Program-made: the position numbers and the translations under genes | The notes under the pieces: model-generated | Seen by the model: the letters and a program-made list of their open reading frames with translations, nothing else | Database searches by the model: none | What the model was told of the DNA's origin: nothing | Shown: positions 38,934 to 53,368 of the stretch, piece after piece | How the letters are laid out: each line of letters starts with the position of its first letter | Numbering within the stretch: the first letter of the stretch is position 1 | DNA from: Dirofilaria immitis | Lineage: Eukaryota; Nematoda; Chromadorea; Rhabditida; Onchocercidae | Direction: 5' to 3' | Length of the DNA: 64,000 bases | Assembly (NCBI GenBank): GCA_024305405.1 | Contig: JAKNDB010000105.1 | Location: 2,294,001 to 2,358,000 of the forward strand

Positions 38934-39754
38934 TCAAAAATTAAAGGTATAAATTAAATAAACTGTCGTCACTAATTTTTTTTTTCGGTTTGGAAGTGAT
39001 ATTCTGGTAGACATTGTTAGATCTAAGAAAATTAAATTATTTTACAATTCAAAATACGCACTGCGATTTTTTATTTTTATCTCTTATGAAAATTTATCAT
39101 TGTAATATACAATTCGAATTCATCCAAGTCCAAAATTTTAGTGCCTCAAAAGGAATTTGAAAAATCCGATAGAATTTAGCATTATTTGGATGGATTACAT
39201 ATTATCCATGTCACTGGTGTTTAAGAAATGGAAAAAGAATTTTGACCTTGTAAACTTTGCGTCATATATTGTAAATTCCACTCTAATATATTTATGAAGT
39301 GATCGTTTACAAACATCTATTTCATATAGTTTCATTTTCGAGATGTATCACAAATCGTAGGAATCAAAATCAATTCCTCACTTTGCAATAATTCTTAACA
39401 GTATTAAGTTTCATTTTTGTTCCATGCCTACTTCATCCATGTAAATTATTAATAACTTTTAAATACTATGATGACTCTGATTCCCCAGCTAAATCAATCG
39501 ATAGCGCTTAAACAAGATAAATCCATAAGTGCTTCGTGATGATTTTCTTTTATATTGGTGTTTCTTTATTCATAGAATTTTGTTATTTATTTTTCTTTCT
39601 TCATAAAAGTATAGAAAAACAGTGCTGAGAAAATAAAAATAATACCAAAATTATGGGAAAAAGAATATGCAATATCCAAGCTTTTATCAATTTGATTTTA
39701 TTTTGCTAACTTAATCAGCATTATAGAATTTTTCATCAATTCTGTTCGATCATT
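38934..39754. other. convergent 3' intergenic region
   Basis: The plus-strand homeobox gene and the minus-strand PLC-beta gene end about 820 bases apart, tail to tail. The region should hold both 3' UTRs. AATAAA occurs shortly after the homeobox stop (near 38957) as a candidate polyadenylation signal. No gene seen. Confidence 0.6.
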
Positions 39755-42700
39755 TTAATCAACTATCAGACAACTCTCAAAGTGAACTTGCTTGCTCTCA
39801 TTTTCCTCTTCCCACTCTTTATCTCTAGTGATTCGGCTGATAAAATAAATTTCTTGATTAATTTATTAATATAAGCAACAATTAAAAATAACAGCAGATA
39901 TCGATGTCCGAAACATATGCAATATAAATATCAATGCATATTTACGAACCATGAAACACAGAAACTGCTTTTCTCAATCTCTGAAACTGTTCTTTGTTTC
40001 ATTTCTTGTCAAAGATATTCAACCAAATTTCAAACCTTAAAATAATACGCTACCTGCTCCATTCGTACTTCAATGTTGCGTTTCAGCAACTCAAAATTAT
40101 CATCAATTTCTTTCAATCTTCTTTTCTTGATTGATTTAATCTTCTTTGCTCTTCTACGCCAAGTTTTATATATTTTCCTCGTAATTCTTCGATCCTAAAG
40201 ATTATTTTCTTGATGATATATAACGGCCGCTTTTTAGAATATCGATTTTCTTGAAACAAATTGAAAGACTTGATTAGAGTACAAGAAATAGTGAAAATAT
40301 TTTAGTAATTTCAACAAGATATGTTAATAAGATTTTAGCATTCGAAAAAATGTTGGCAAGTCTTTTTATCATTTCACTTTATTCCGGTGAAACTATGCAG
40401 CAACAGCGGAGCAGTAGCAGCAGCAATCAAACAAAACTATCGTTCAAATGAATCTTAAGGAAACAAATAGTAAACATACTCAAAAGATACTGTAAAATTA
40501 TAAAGGAGAAATATAATTGTCTCACTTAAAGTTAACTATTGTTTACATTGAAAAGTGATGAGTAATGACGTACCCATCCATTCGGACAATACTACCCTGC
40601 TCCTCATAGCGTTTTTGGTGATTTAACCTGGTTAATTGTTTTGACTCACTAAAATAAAGACAATTTAAAAAAATGTTCTTTTGCGAGATTTTACAATTCT
40701 TTTTTGAATAATATAAAAAATTTACTTCTTAATAACTTTTTCATATCAAAAAATTCTCAATGAATCATAAATTTCATCTCTTCGATTCCTTGCAGTTTAG
40801 AAAATCAATTAACAAAACTTTTGAAGAGCCATGTAAGTAACTACAGTTTATTCATATTTGTTTATTTACAATTGTTAGTTTGCTATTGAACCATATACAC
40901 ACCATTTATAAGCCATATCGAGTCGTTTTATGAGCTTCTTCCTATTCTGTTCGACCAATGATATGATAAGTTCCGTTCTCTGAACAGGATTTTTATCATG
41001 ATCAACAATTCTCCTTCTGAAGACTTTTTATTTGATCCACTTCCAAAAATATAATCTTTAAAAAAAGAACTAACCTCCTTTTCATACTTAGCATAAATAG
41101 CAAAAGCATCTTCATACGCATTGTTCACAGCAGAAGATACTTTTCTAAAAGATTATACTTCATAAATGTGAGAGGTAAATTATTTCACAACCCTTAATTT
41201 TCAAATTTTAATAATAATTTTTAAAATAACGAAATCAACGGAATCACTCCCTCATTTGCTTTTGAATAAACATTAATACTTTTGCTCAGAGGAAACATCA
41301 AATAGCTGCAGGATGGATTGATGTTTCTTCCTAAAATTCTTTCCAGTTTTACAACTTTTTGACTGTTGGCTAATTCATCCTCGCGTAGAAATCTGATTTC
41401 CATATCATCCAAATAAAAGTGCTCTTTTAACTTTTCTGTAAGTTTAAGAAATTATAGAAATCAAATATAATAAAGTGATGCTAAATATAGCGTGGAATTA
41501 GAACTTGAGTACCATATGATTACCAGTGATTGAAAAACAACATTTCAGTCCTATCATCTCTGGAAAGTCACAAAAAATGTCTTGAGACTCAAACATTCCT
41601 GTCCAGTTAGTTCTCAACACGATGAGAACTTGCTGGAAACCAACTATCCGGATATTTCATGCACTATGTCGCTTACATGCATAGCACGTTAAATATTAAT
41701 TTGTCAGAGAAAAACTATAATCTTAGTTATTTGATAAATTATTTAATAATTTATTAATTATAGCAACAAATAAAAGCTCATAATTAGTTCTTTTAAACAG
41801 AAACAACTGAATTATTTCACCGGACATAATCCATGACTTCATTCCGTCTTCACATATGCTTCCTTCTTTTCCTAATTCAGCTCCCATACTTGCGAATTCC
41901 ATCTGGAAAAATTTTCTTTACGAAATGTTTTCAATACAAAACAAAAAAATAATAAAGATAGAATAGTGTAATGAGTTCTCAATAATTTTATGCTAAGAAT
42001 CTTAAAATCCAATACCATACATTAATTTCAATCGACTTGAAATAATTACTTTCAATAATAAGCCAGCATTATTTTCAAAATTTCGACCACGATTTATATT
42101 ATTGAATTTTTGCCTTCTTCTGCGATATTCCAGAATGTTGGTTCAATAGATAGCGATCGAAATTTTTGCGGCTCACTTTCCTCTAACGCCAAAAGCATCT
42201 TTTCACGTTGTTTCATGGTGTCTATGGGATTTATTAATGCCGCAGAAGTTGCTGAAAATTGCAGAATGCTTGGTATTTTAACTAAACCAATCGCTTCTGA
42301 TCATGCGCAACGAATCAACCGCTATCAAATTTCAAGCATTTTAACAGTTTTATAACAGTTCAGATTTTTATTTGATTAGAGATTTCAATCAAAAATATGG
42401 ATATAGGTACATTTTAATATATCGATAATAGTTATAAACCTTCTTCACTTTCCATTTTTTTCTTCATAGCCTCGATTGGATTCTGTAGTGCGTTTACCAG
42501 GTCTATGATGATAAGGTATTTCTAATTTCGTTATATAAATGATTAAATTAAATAAAACTTGTGAAAGTATTAAATTTAAAAAATCTAGAATTTAATATTT
42601 CTATTGTTGAAGAGAAATACCCGCGTAGATTTTTTATTTTTAAAATCATCCAGTTGAAATAATCAATCAGTTGTCTTGCTACCATGCATTCGCTGATAAG

Positions 42701-45700
42701 ACAATTAAAAAAGAATGGCTGAAGAACATATGAGTAATTCTATTTTTTCGTTACAAAAAGATAATGATCCTTTTATATACTGAATAAGCCATACTAACGC
42801 TTCCATCGTCGATATAATCATGGACAAGGAATAAAACAAAAAGTGATACGGGACCCAATGGGTGGCTGTAAGCATTTCGAAGTGGAATGTGTCGGAATCC
42901 TGGCTGAATTGAACGAACCTGAAATTATTTCATTGTAAATAGATTGATTCTATAGCAAGAAAATCAACTGAAGCTTATTCTACAGAATAAGAACCACATG
43001 AAAATAATAAATAAATTATTTTGAATAAAAGAAAGCTATAGCTAAATGAGAGGGAACTGTCAATCTTCTTCAGAAGATCGTAGATCTGTGTAAAGTGTTG
43101 CAACTATCCAGAGAGATAGCGAGTAAAAGGGCCAGAAAGTTCTACAAACCAAATGAAACATTAATTTGTCCTCATATTTTAGAAATGAAAAATGAACTAA
43201 CATGTAAAAAGCAATAACCGATAAGATGACCATTATCTTCGTAAACGGCCAAACGAATTGATGCCATTGCTGGAAATACTATCTGCAAAACGGAAGTTTC
43301 CACAACATTTATGATTTCAGTGACAAAAGTTTACATATTATATTTGGTAACAGATCTGATAGATTGAAGTAAAAATCAACTGAAAGCTTTCGTAATGTAC
43401 TGTTCATATTTCACTAATATTGATAATATTTATTTAATCCGAATCTTTATAAAAAAAAACTGAAAGGTTTGAAGTTTCTGGTAACTAACTTTCTCGAATT
43501 TAAAACCTTCTTCACGAAAGTCCATATAAATTGGATTAATTCCATTATCCATAACAATTCTCGTCCGATATTTTCGCTTCGAAAATCGTGATAAGTCGTT
43601 GAAATGTCCATAAAATTAACTTCTACATATGTTGAGGGACGCTTCTCGCATGCAAATGACAGCAGCTGAGCAGAAATTATCTATAAATAAATTGAATTAA
43701 TCAAGAAATCAAAATTTTCGGAGAAATGAAATAAATCAATAGCCAAAAAAACTAACAGTAACAGAAAGATAAGCGGGCACAACGAGATCCATAGTTTGTG
43801 TTTCGAATGGATTAAATTTTGCATCAGCTTTACGCATCAGACTTGGCTTAGGGACGTATCCGGAACGGCCATTCTGTTCGAAAAATGCAGCATTCATTTG
43901 AAAGGGTATATCAGGTGTCTGCATATTTATAGCCGTCATTTGACAACCACAATTCCAAAATTTCTAAAGAATAAGTACATTTTTATAAAAATTTTTCTGA
44001 AGCAATTAAAACCATTTAGTAAAGCAATTTAAAAACTGTCCTATTTTGAATTATGGAAACGTACAATAGGCCAAAAATTGCTAGAATCAACACGTTTGCC
44101 TTTTGGATAAACACGAGTAATTTGTCTCTTGTTATGATTCACGAATTCGATAGGATTCTGCTTTACCAATTCATAAGCACGAGATTCGTTCATTGAAAAC
44201 ATTTCAGAACTCATTTGTCTGTCTATATCAAGTAATCATACCAAAATATACGATACGAGGCATAAAAATTGAAAATGGTAATAATATTATAAGTGTCGTT
44301 TGTTTTCATAAGAAAAATTGTTAAACTCGATATTTTAAGGGCAGCGAAAATTTTTGAAATTTATGCCTCATTTATTATTATTTTTAAAAATCTATCTATT
44401 TTTGTGTCGATAATAATTTTTAAACTAATATATGTCACATAACCAGTAACCTAATAAAATTTTAATAAAAGCCAAAAAATATTAAAGAAAACAAAATATC
44501 AAAAATTATTGAAATTATCAATTATGAAAGAAATGAAAGTTATACATTGAAAAGAGTGGGAGACTAACTTACTTTCGCAATCTTTAAATGATGTGAACTT
44601 GCCCATAGCACGCATATAATTCACAAGATCCGACAATTCGCGAGCAACTACCTATAATTTTCTAATTTGAAATTTTTAAAAAATAAAAATTTCTGATCTC
44701 AGAGTTTCGTGAAGCAACAACAATAACCAACTGAGTTTTGTGATCGCTCTTTCGCATTCGTCCCACTTTGATGTATGACGTTGTCTAAATTTAAAAATAG
44801 TATAATCGTGAAAAAATGACTACATGAGCACATTAAATAATTTGAGGATTAAATTCTAGCTCTAATTTGAATTTAATTTTAATCCGATTCAAATTTGAAC
44901 TAAATAGTAAAAACTAGAAACTTCTTCGGCCTTAGAATCAACCTCTTTCGCTGCTTTCACTTTCACTGAGATCGCTTTCCATGACACTTTGTGATGTCGA
45001 TGCTGGAACATTGTTGTCGAATCATAGCATTCAGATAGAGTTTATTTATAATATGCGCAATAAGCAAAGAAATGAAAATCACTGGAGATAAACTTTGTGA
45101 CTCATGCTTCTAAGTCTATTCGACCATTTAAAGAGGCATTAGTAGGAGACGTTAGTGGCAAGAATACTTGAAAATTAACGAGAAAAGTTACTACATATAT
45201 GTAGTATTTAACCTGTACGGCATGTTAAAGACCATTGAATTAATTACGTTATTTTCAACGACCGATTCAATTATTATAAAAGACTCGATAGCATGACTAG
45301 ATGAGCATAGTGGTGCGTAAAAAGAAAAACCGTCGTTGTATGTATTTTTTTAACCTTACATTTTAATAATAGAGAGTTTATGAGCAATTTCTTCTTTTTC
45401 CCAAAACTGACTTACCAATTGATATGCTAAAGAAATCCTCCGTTTTTGCGTCATTGATTTTTTTATTTTGATTAAAATTTTCTTCCTGAGAGCATTTGGA
45501 GACGGCAAACTTATACCTTGCTTGATCTAAATAATTCTATCAAATTTAATCATTTTATAAATTCATTTAATTTTGATATTTATCAATTTGAAACTATAAA
45601 TCATTCCTCCAAAAGAGCTAATTTTGGGAAAAAGAATGCTAAAGTACCGGATAGCTGTTCAATGGTTCGGTAAGTAAAAAATTTCCGAAAATTTCTCGGC

Positions 45701-48700
45701 AATACGTGGCTATTTTCTTTTGTTGTTTTAGGGAACAGTGGTTCTCTAACGACAGAATAACGGGAAATTCAGAAACCACGAAAGCTGTCTCCGCAATTGC
45801 TACAATAACATCCTGGAATTCGTTCGAAACATTGAATTTGAGGTGCATCAATCAAAAATAAAAATAACATTCATTAATTTGAACTGTTCTTGCAAATAGA
45901 AAATCCATAGAATTGTTAGAGATCAGATAAAATGAAAATAATCATTTTTTGAAAGCTTTCTCCTTCTTAGAAAACAACAGCATATTCCATTCTTTTCTTT
46001 AATCGAAACAGATTACTCTTTTAAAATTAAAACGCTTATGCATGGATGATTGGTTTGTTTTGATAGTGTATTTATCATACTGAATAAAAGTATTTTTCAT
46101 CTCTTTTATTATTACCTGTTTTATAAAGCTATCTAATTGGCTCATTTTTGTAAAGTTTAGGAATTTAATGACTTTGAAAGTGATTAAAAATGAAAGTAAA
46201 CCTTAAATAATACAGGTGTAACCCTAGTAAGTTGCGAAGGTCCATGTGTGATAATTGGTTCACCACCTGATCCGTTCCAACAATCAAGTTCAACGGAACG
46301 ACATCCGGAGAGTAACACATAACGATACATTTCCACAGAACTTTTGGAATTTACTTGGTAACCTATGCAAGTTTTTTAAAAAATTATACGTAATGCTTTA
46401 TCAAAAATGCAAAAATTGCAGTAAAAATTGACTTCATTGCCCAATTTTTGTTGTGATGATTCATGATAATAATTGATAAACCGATGAATAGAGTGAACAT
46501 TTTATTTGGAAATATTTGCAAATTTTTTAAGCTTTTAAAAAATTTTTATGAACTCTAAAATATTAAATCGTTCAAGCAGCACAAAATAACTCATCTGGAA
46601 AGTTCTAACAAAGTGGAAAAAAGTATCAGAGAAATATCAATAATAAGTTTTACTCTTTCTTTTTCTGATAAGCAAAAGCAATTATGCCATTTGCACTGCT
46701 ACCTTATTCTTGTTCCGATATATTGAAATAAATTCAACCTTTAAGGTATGTATTGTGCGAGCTATTAATGAAATAATGTGAAATTGGTTTATGCATATTT
46801 TCTTCTTTTAGCATCAGATGATGTCGATGCATACCAATGTTGTATTCACTTAGCAGAAATCTCAGGAATGAATCTTTCGTTAGATGCTCTTCTGCAAACA
46901 ATATCTCGTAGAATCAGTAAAACGATGAAGACAGATGTTAAATTCAACAACAAAATATGAGAAATGAAAACAACAACAAATAAAGTGAAATAAAACAAAA
47001 AGAAGCAGATGTGATTTGAGCAAATCTGAATTGAGAATTATATAAATATACCATTCCTACTCATTTCCTTAATTAGAAATTGAGCAATTTGTAAAGTAGG
47101 TAAGGGATAAAGTAATTCATTGAGCCTCGGATCGTAATGTTCCTCTTTGAGATACTTTGCAAAATGTTCTGCATCCACCTTCTCCTTTCCTTCAAATCTA
47201 AATTTATAATTTAGAAATCATCACTAATACTATCGCTCATTTTACTAAGAGATAAAGATTTACTAGGTTTCTCCTTGCCTTTTCTTTCATTTTTTCTCTC
47301 TTCTCCTGCTAGGAATAGGTCTTTTTAAATCAGATTTTATAAACAAAAAAGAAAAAGAAGTTCAAATGTCATTATGCTGTTCAAACATCAAACAGGACTG
47401 TCTAATCAATCTTATCCATCACTTTTTTTTGCCAACTTCCGTGTTGAAAAAATCTAAACATAATAAAGTGAAGCTTCCTCTACTCTCTCTCTCTCTCTCA
47501 TATATTTTACAATGCAATAGTTCCAGTAACTTCATATTTCCATTAGTTTGATGTATTTATAGAAAAAGATATTTTCAGCTTGCAGACATAAGAAAGGTGA
47601 AAACTTTTAGCTTACTTCTCATGGAATAGCTGATCCACGTCAGTTCGTTCACAAATACAACAATAACAGGAGAAAATGAAGTCACTTGTTATTTCATCCA
47701 CTGAAATCGTTTCCTAAATTCATTCACTACAATTACTAAACATAATAAATTTCGAATCATCCTTATCTGGTTTAGTTTCATAACAAATTAATATGAAATG
47801 AACTGAGAATCAATTTATCTAAACCAAATTTTCAATCAGAACAAAATTAAATACAACCTTATTGCGAAAGGCTGCAACTGTTTTCAACGACTTCTCAATA
47901 TCTCTCCGATCTTCCTTATTTTTTGTCGATAGAACGGAATCCAATATACTGCAATAAAACAGGCTTGCATCATTTTCATAAATAGTATTTCATTTTGTTT
48001 TTTAATCCATCTTAGGCTTAGCATTATTAATGAAATCAGAAATGATTTCTCAACATGCAGTCCAAAAAATCTTTCGCAAATTAGATAAATTTTTTAAAAT
48101 ATTTCAAAAGTATCTTACTTTGAATTAATTCAATCGAAATGATAATAAAAATGCTATTTAGATTGTAGTCCTACGTAGATAAATATCATGAAATAAAGCA
48201 TATTCAATTTTCATTTCACATTAAGGTATTTTTTCATTTTAAGTAAGACTCGCAGTAAACGCCCTCAAAGTTAGTGCTAAGTTAAGATGCAGGTGATTTA
48301 TTATCGGCGGAGGAGGAAGAGGTGAAGGGTAATCTTAAACCATTGCTAAGTAAAATCTATTTAACTCAATACTTCGTAGCAGAATTTAGCTTAAAAGGTG
48401 AAATATTTGTCCTTTTTTTCAAGTTTTCAGATCTGATTTTTACTCTAAAAAAATATTATTTTACAGTGTGATTTGAAACTTAATAAACTATCTTCACATT
48501 GATCATTTTTTTAAAGTAATGGAATGCTTGCATCCATCAATTTACGATGAAGAGAAAGCAAAGAGGCAAGGCATCATTTTATCATTCATTTTCCTATTTT
48601 TAATTGGGCCAAAATGTGATGAGAAAAATGGTGCCTTCAAGCCACTTAAAATTTTTTTGATCCCAAGAGAAAAGTTTAAATCATTCGTTAAAAGCAATTT

Positions 48701-51197
48701 TTCATCTCATTCCTTAACGACAGCTTTTATTTCAAAAAACTGCACTAATTAAAAGATTGTTAACTAAGGTAAACGATCTTTCGAAATTGCAAAAAAATTT
48801 ACGGTTATTTTATCAGTTTGTAAAGTTCTTCTTAATTTTTAACATTTAATAATATATTAGAATCAGTATATTCCTAAATAACTCTGATTACTTAGTGAAT
48901 GAACTAACTGTATCTGTTTTTATGATTTGTTGAAATTACTAAAAAGCTAACTTGTTGAAGACATATTCTATCATCGAAAAATTAAAGGGTTGAAAATTTC
49001 TAAGAAAAACAAACTCGTTGATTGAAATTTGATCGATATTTGTGGAATATTTGATTTTGGTGAATAATCGTTGCCAATAATAAAAGCAACCTTGAAATGA
49101 TAATTCTTTTAGCGCTTTAATTGATAATCGACGAAGTTCATTATGCCAACGCTGAAATTCATTTCTTTTTTTCTTTCATTTCTTTGAGTGAAAAATATCT
49201 AGCAAATAATATAATCAGAGAGATGATGAATGTATTTATTTTTTTAAATGCATGTATTTATTTGAACTACACGATAATATAACATCATCATACTTCGGCC
49301 TTCAAAGAGCAGAATGATCCTACGTTTGATTCTATCTGTATCGTAATGGAACAGCAAGAGGATTAAAGGTAATATCAATAGAAATAGCATCTTTTAAATA
49401 AAGTACATCCTCCACTGGTACAACTCGGAAAATTACCTCTTTAGTTAATGCTTATCAGCCAGCTATAAATTATTCTTTATAGAAATAAAAACTTTTGCTA
49501 ACACCGATTTACCTTGTGACTCTCATATTAATCAGAAGTCATGATTTTACATGATCTTGCACAAATTTTGTATCAAACATGTAATGCAGAAGCATATGCA
49601 TTTCATCAGAAATACTGAAATCTCTACATCGTTCTTTGATTTTCAGTAAAAGAAAAAAAAATAGTAGTATTTCCACAGAATCGCCATTAGTAATATGTTT
49701 GAAGACATATATATTGCATAAATAAAATTTCAGTATTAGTAATTGTTTTACAATGACACTATTTTCCGAATTAATGAAGAAAATTAGCGCATTTGGAGAG
49801 ACGACGTCGCTACCATACATTACGGTAAGGAATTGTGTTGACAGCGTATGTTTCTGTGTGACAAAAGAAGTACCAGCAAGCGTTTTTTAATGTAACCATC
49901 CAACTAAAAATTCATTTGTAAAATTCGTTGGAAAAAAATATAGAAAGATAATTTTACATAGAAAACTCCAATTCTATCTATTCTCTTCTCCAACTGCTTA
50001 AGAATCCGCATCATGATCATATTTTATTACTAAATAATCCTTTATATCATTTTACATGCCGCAAATTTAAAAGATCTTTGGAAATTGCAGAAAAACAGAA
50101 TTATTTAAATTTAAACATGATAATGAAACATGCGCTTTAAGGATTTAGTGTATAATGTGTACTTTTTCATTTTACGAACAAAATACTTTTTTTTTTTCAG
50201 AAAAATGCTTAATATGTGAGAAAAGTTTAAAGTTTTAGATAACGAATTTAGTTTTTAAGCTGCATAGTATTTATAAATAATATTAACACTGCATAACTAT
50301 TTGAAATAACTGAAATTCTTGAATTTTTTTTCTTCAATAACTTCAAAAACTCTATTTCCGGTAATGATGCATTGAAGAGATGCAAATAATTTTAACAGAT
50401 ACATTTATGAGATTGAAGAAAATTGTTTAGCACTTTCGATTCTCACCCGTTATAAAATATATCATTGAAATTTGAATTTACATAGTGTTGGTATTGATTA
50501 TGCAAAAAAATATTCATTTCTAATGTACTTAAAATTCGTTTGTACTTTAAATAATTTCAGTTATATATACTATGAGATAACAACTGTGATTACTTTTTTA
50601 TGTATCTCTTGTCGTCGCGAATTTTCTGCACAGCAATCCGAAAATACATCAATGATATCATCGATATAGCAAGATTCCGAAGTGACCACTTCTCCATCCT
50701 GGATTGCAAGGTAGAAATAATGTCCAAACTTGTGTAATACCTTCATGCTTGGGTTAAACAAAATTTTAGTGATTTTATCTGATATCTTCTTCTTAACAAT
50801 CCTATCTTACACTTTTTGCATTTGTTTCACTTCCATTCTTACAAAACATAAATAAGAGTATGCAAATTGAGAAATTAAAAGAAGAAAAAACCCTATATTC
50901 CTTCCAAAACAACAATAAACCGTCGTCACTCAGTGACAAATGCACAAAACGTCCCTCAAATTGATCAGTAATCTGAAAAATAAAATTAGATTACGCCAGA
51001 TCAAATCAGAATTAATCAAACAACAGAATCAAATCAGACAAAATTAAATTATTTATATATTATGATTAAATAACTGAAATTTGAGAAACTAAAAATTAAT
51101 TTACATTGTCAAATTTGTAAACTCGTTCACCAGTGGCAAAGTAATCATCAATTGGCTCTGGAAGATTTTTTATATTTGGTAGACGATAGATTGACAT
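39755..51197 (-). CDS. phospholipase C beta
   Basis: Hydrolyses PIP2 to IP3 and diacylglycerol downstream of Gq. Main exons: 51197-51105, 50972-50892, 50698-50594, 49853-49752, 49151-49091, 47948-47858, 47713-47616, 47197-47052, 46891-46739, 46362-46202, 45812-45648, 45526-45416, 45002-44943, 44784-44732, 44651-44573, 44222-44065, 43963-43757, 43680-43490, 43282-43202, 42918-42799, 42502-42440, 42251-42177, 41902-41821, 41435-41280, 41139-41075, 40979-40903, 40648-40574, 40194-40054, last near 39836. Order: divergent PH-like start, EF-hand region ([10 protein letters not shown]), X box, Ser/acidic linker, Y box ([20 protein letters not shown]), C2, basic coiled-coil tail. Catalytic residues are present: His in SSHNTYL, Glu and Asp in VELDCW, His in ITHG, Glu in SLENHC. 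One EF-hand exon and two late junctions are unresolved. Three exons need one extra base in an A/T run. C. elegans has two PLC-beta genes, egl-8 and plc-2; I cannot say which this matches. Confidence 0.93.
47483..47499. repeat. (CT)n microsatellite in a PLC-beta intron
   Basis: Short uninterrupted CT dinucleotide run in the intron between 47616 and 47197. Confidence 0.9.
49332..49451 (-). CDS. possible exon or decayed exon inside a PLC-beta intron
   Basis: A minus-strand frame of 39 codons, opened by an acceptor-like gctgataag, reads [20 protein letters not shown] and ends [10 protein letters not shown] plus a stop. Its composition is protein-like, but it does not match any part of PLC-beta. 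It could be an alternative terminal exon, a nested small gene or chance. Confidence 0.3.
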   Translation of the reverse strand, partial: ALTKEVIFRVVPVEDVLYLKDAISIDITFNPLAVPLRYR

Positions 51198-53368
51198 ATT
51201 CCTCCTGCTTTGCAAACTCTTCTTACACCTCTAATTTGATCCGTTCTTCATCATTTTCATACTTGAAAGAATAATTTAGAAATAAAGATAATGATATGCA
51301 AATATCTAGTAATATCTGTAATACACGCAAGAGATCGTTATATTTAGCGACGTCAGTGGATAAATTTAAAATATAAATAGAAGACAAGCATAGATAACAA
51401 ATTTATTATTCTTTTTTATGAATATGATAATAAACTTAAAGGAAGATAGAGCGTTCAATATAAGCATATAAATGCAGTATAGGATGTATGATCGAACAGT
51501 TTGCATTATTTGCTCACTCTTATTCTCTTTTAATGTAAACAATTTTATTTTCTCTTTAAGTATTTCTTTTTCGAATTTATTGCCATTTTTAGAAAATTAA
51601 ATGACCGATTTATTTTTTGCACATGGCTATCGAGAAAGAGATATTAAAAATCGAATAAGTTAATATTTTCACATAACTACAAAATGGTGTTTTAAAATTT
51701 TGAATTTCTTTCCGATAGTTTCATCGTACAATTTTTCCAACTTATAATTTAATGAGCGTAAGATTAATAGGATCGAAAATGAGTTAAACATTCAATTATT
51801 AGATAAATCTAATTAGCAATGAAATTTTTATGATCAAAGATGAGAATAAAATTAAATTTCAATATGCACAGAATTAGCCGATAAAGCAAATTTCTTTCTC
51901 CTTTCTCTACCCACGAAAAAGATCCAATATGTTAAATCCAGCGAATTTCGTATGTTACAATTTTTATAAAATATTTCATAAAATAAAATATTTTTTTAAA
52001 TTTTTACAATTTATGTAAAGTTCATGAAACAAAACGAATCACATCATTTCTATTAAAAAAAAAAAAAAACGAAAGGAAATTGTCGAAAAATGGAGATCGT
52101 TTGGATTCGACGAAGTTAACATGGAATGATTTAAAATTTTAATACAACAGTTAAAAAGATATTTATTTATAATGTTATAATATACAGAATATGAGAAAAA
52201 AGAAATTTTCTCACAATTATAGAGTAAACTTCGCATAGTTTGCATTGATTTTGTAAATCCTTCATTTCGACACAATCCCATAAATGGTATCTTTTAAATT
52301 TGGAGATATATATAAAAATCTTAAATCGTAATACTTTTTGACACTCTAATCGCATTTCTATCTCTTCTAGTTCTTGATTCATTGTATTTCATGAAAATTT
52401 GGATTACTACAACAATGAAGGAAAAAATGAATATTAACGGAGAGAGGAAAGTTGGCAAGTTTATAGGTTCCTTGGCTAAATATTATTGATGGTGAATATC
52501 AGGTATTTGCTTACTAAAATCAATAATACCTCATTATCATATGAAAAAGATATTGAATTGACGTCGTGTTAAGGATAAAAGAAAAGAAAATGATGAAAAA
52601 CTAATTGAATAGAGTTATTATTATTGGTAATAAATGTCAAATATCATCATCTATTTCATCAGTTTATTCGATGACTATAAATTGAGAATTGAAGCAATTC
52701 TTTACGATTAACAAACTAACAAATTTAGAAAAAAAGTATTTCCCACATATGATCGATGAATCAGAAGGAACATAAGCATTCACAAAGTGAATAGATGAAA
52801 TATACTTTATTGAACAATGCTAATTAAATTGAATCATTGACAATAATTCTTATGTTTCATATAATTGGAAAAAATTTCAACACAATATTCAAATATCAAT
52901 GCTATTGAGATAGCAGAAAGTTGATGTTTTTTGGCCTACTGATTTTTAAGACATAAATGATATCGATTCCAGCTCATCACAGATCAAATGTTAATTTATG
53001 AAAACTGGATTAATATTTGATAATTAAGGAAAGGTAATTAACTTCAAAGACGAATAAAATTTGCGAATGCAATAGTAAATATTTGTTCAAAATATAAAAA
53101 TAGTTTAGCATACTAGGTAGGCTACAGCTAGTAACACTTTGTTAATGCTTCCTAAATGAAAAGCCTACTACTCTTCGTCAGCAGTAGGAAAAATTTGCCA
53201 GTCTTTCTACAACAAATAAAAATAGAAACATGAGATAAAAATTGATACTAATGATATGGCAATAAGCTGTGATATATAGCTGTATCTAAACTGGAGTGAA
53301 ACTTCAGTATTATTTGAAATGATTTGACTATTGAATTAAACCAATAGATTTCTCAAAAGTAAACACTG
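51198..53368. other. intergenic region upstream of PLC-beta
   Basis: AT-rich with no recognisable exon. A minus-strand frame at 52382-52167 starts with ATG and 21 charged, helix-prone residues (NQELEEIEMRLECQ) before turning into low-complexity sequence; it may be a first exon or chance. A poly-A run lies near 52058-52070. Confidence 0.45.
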
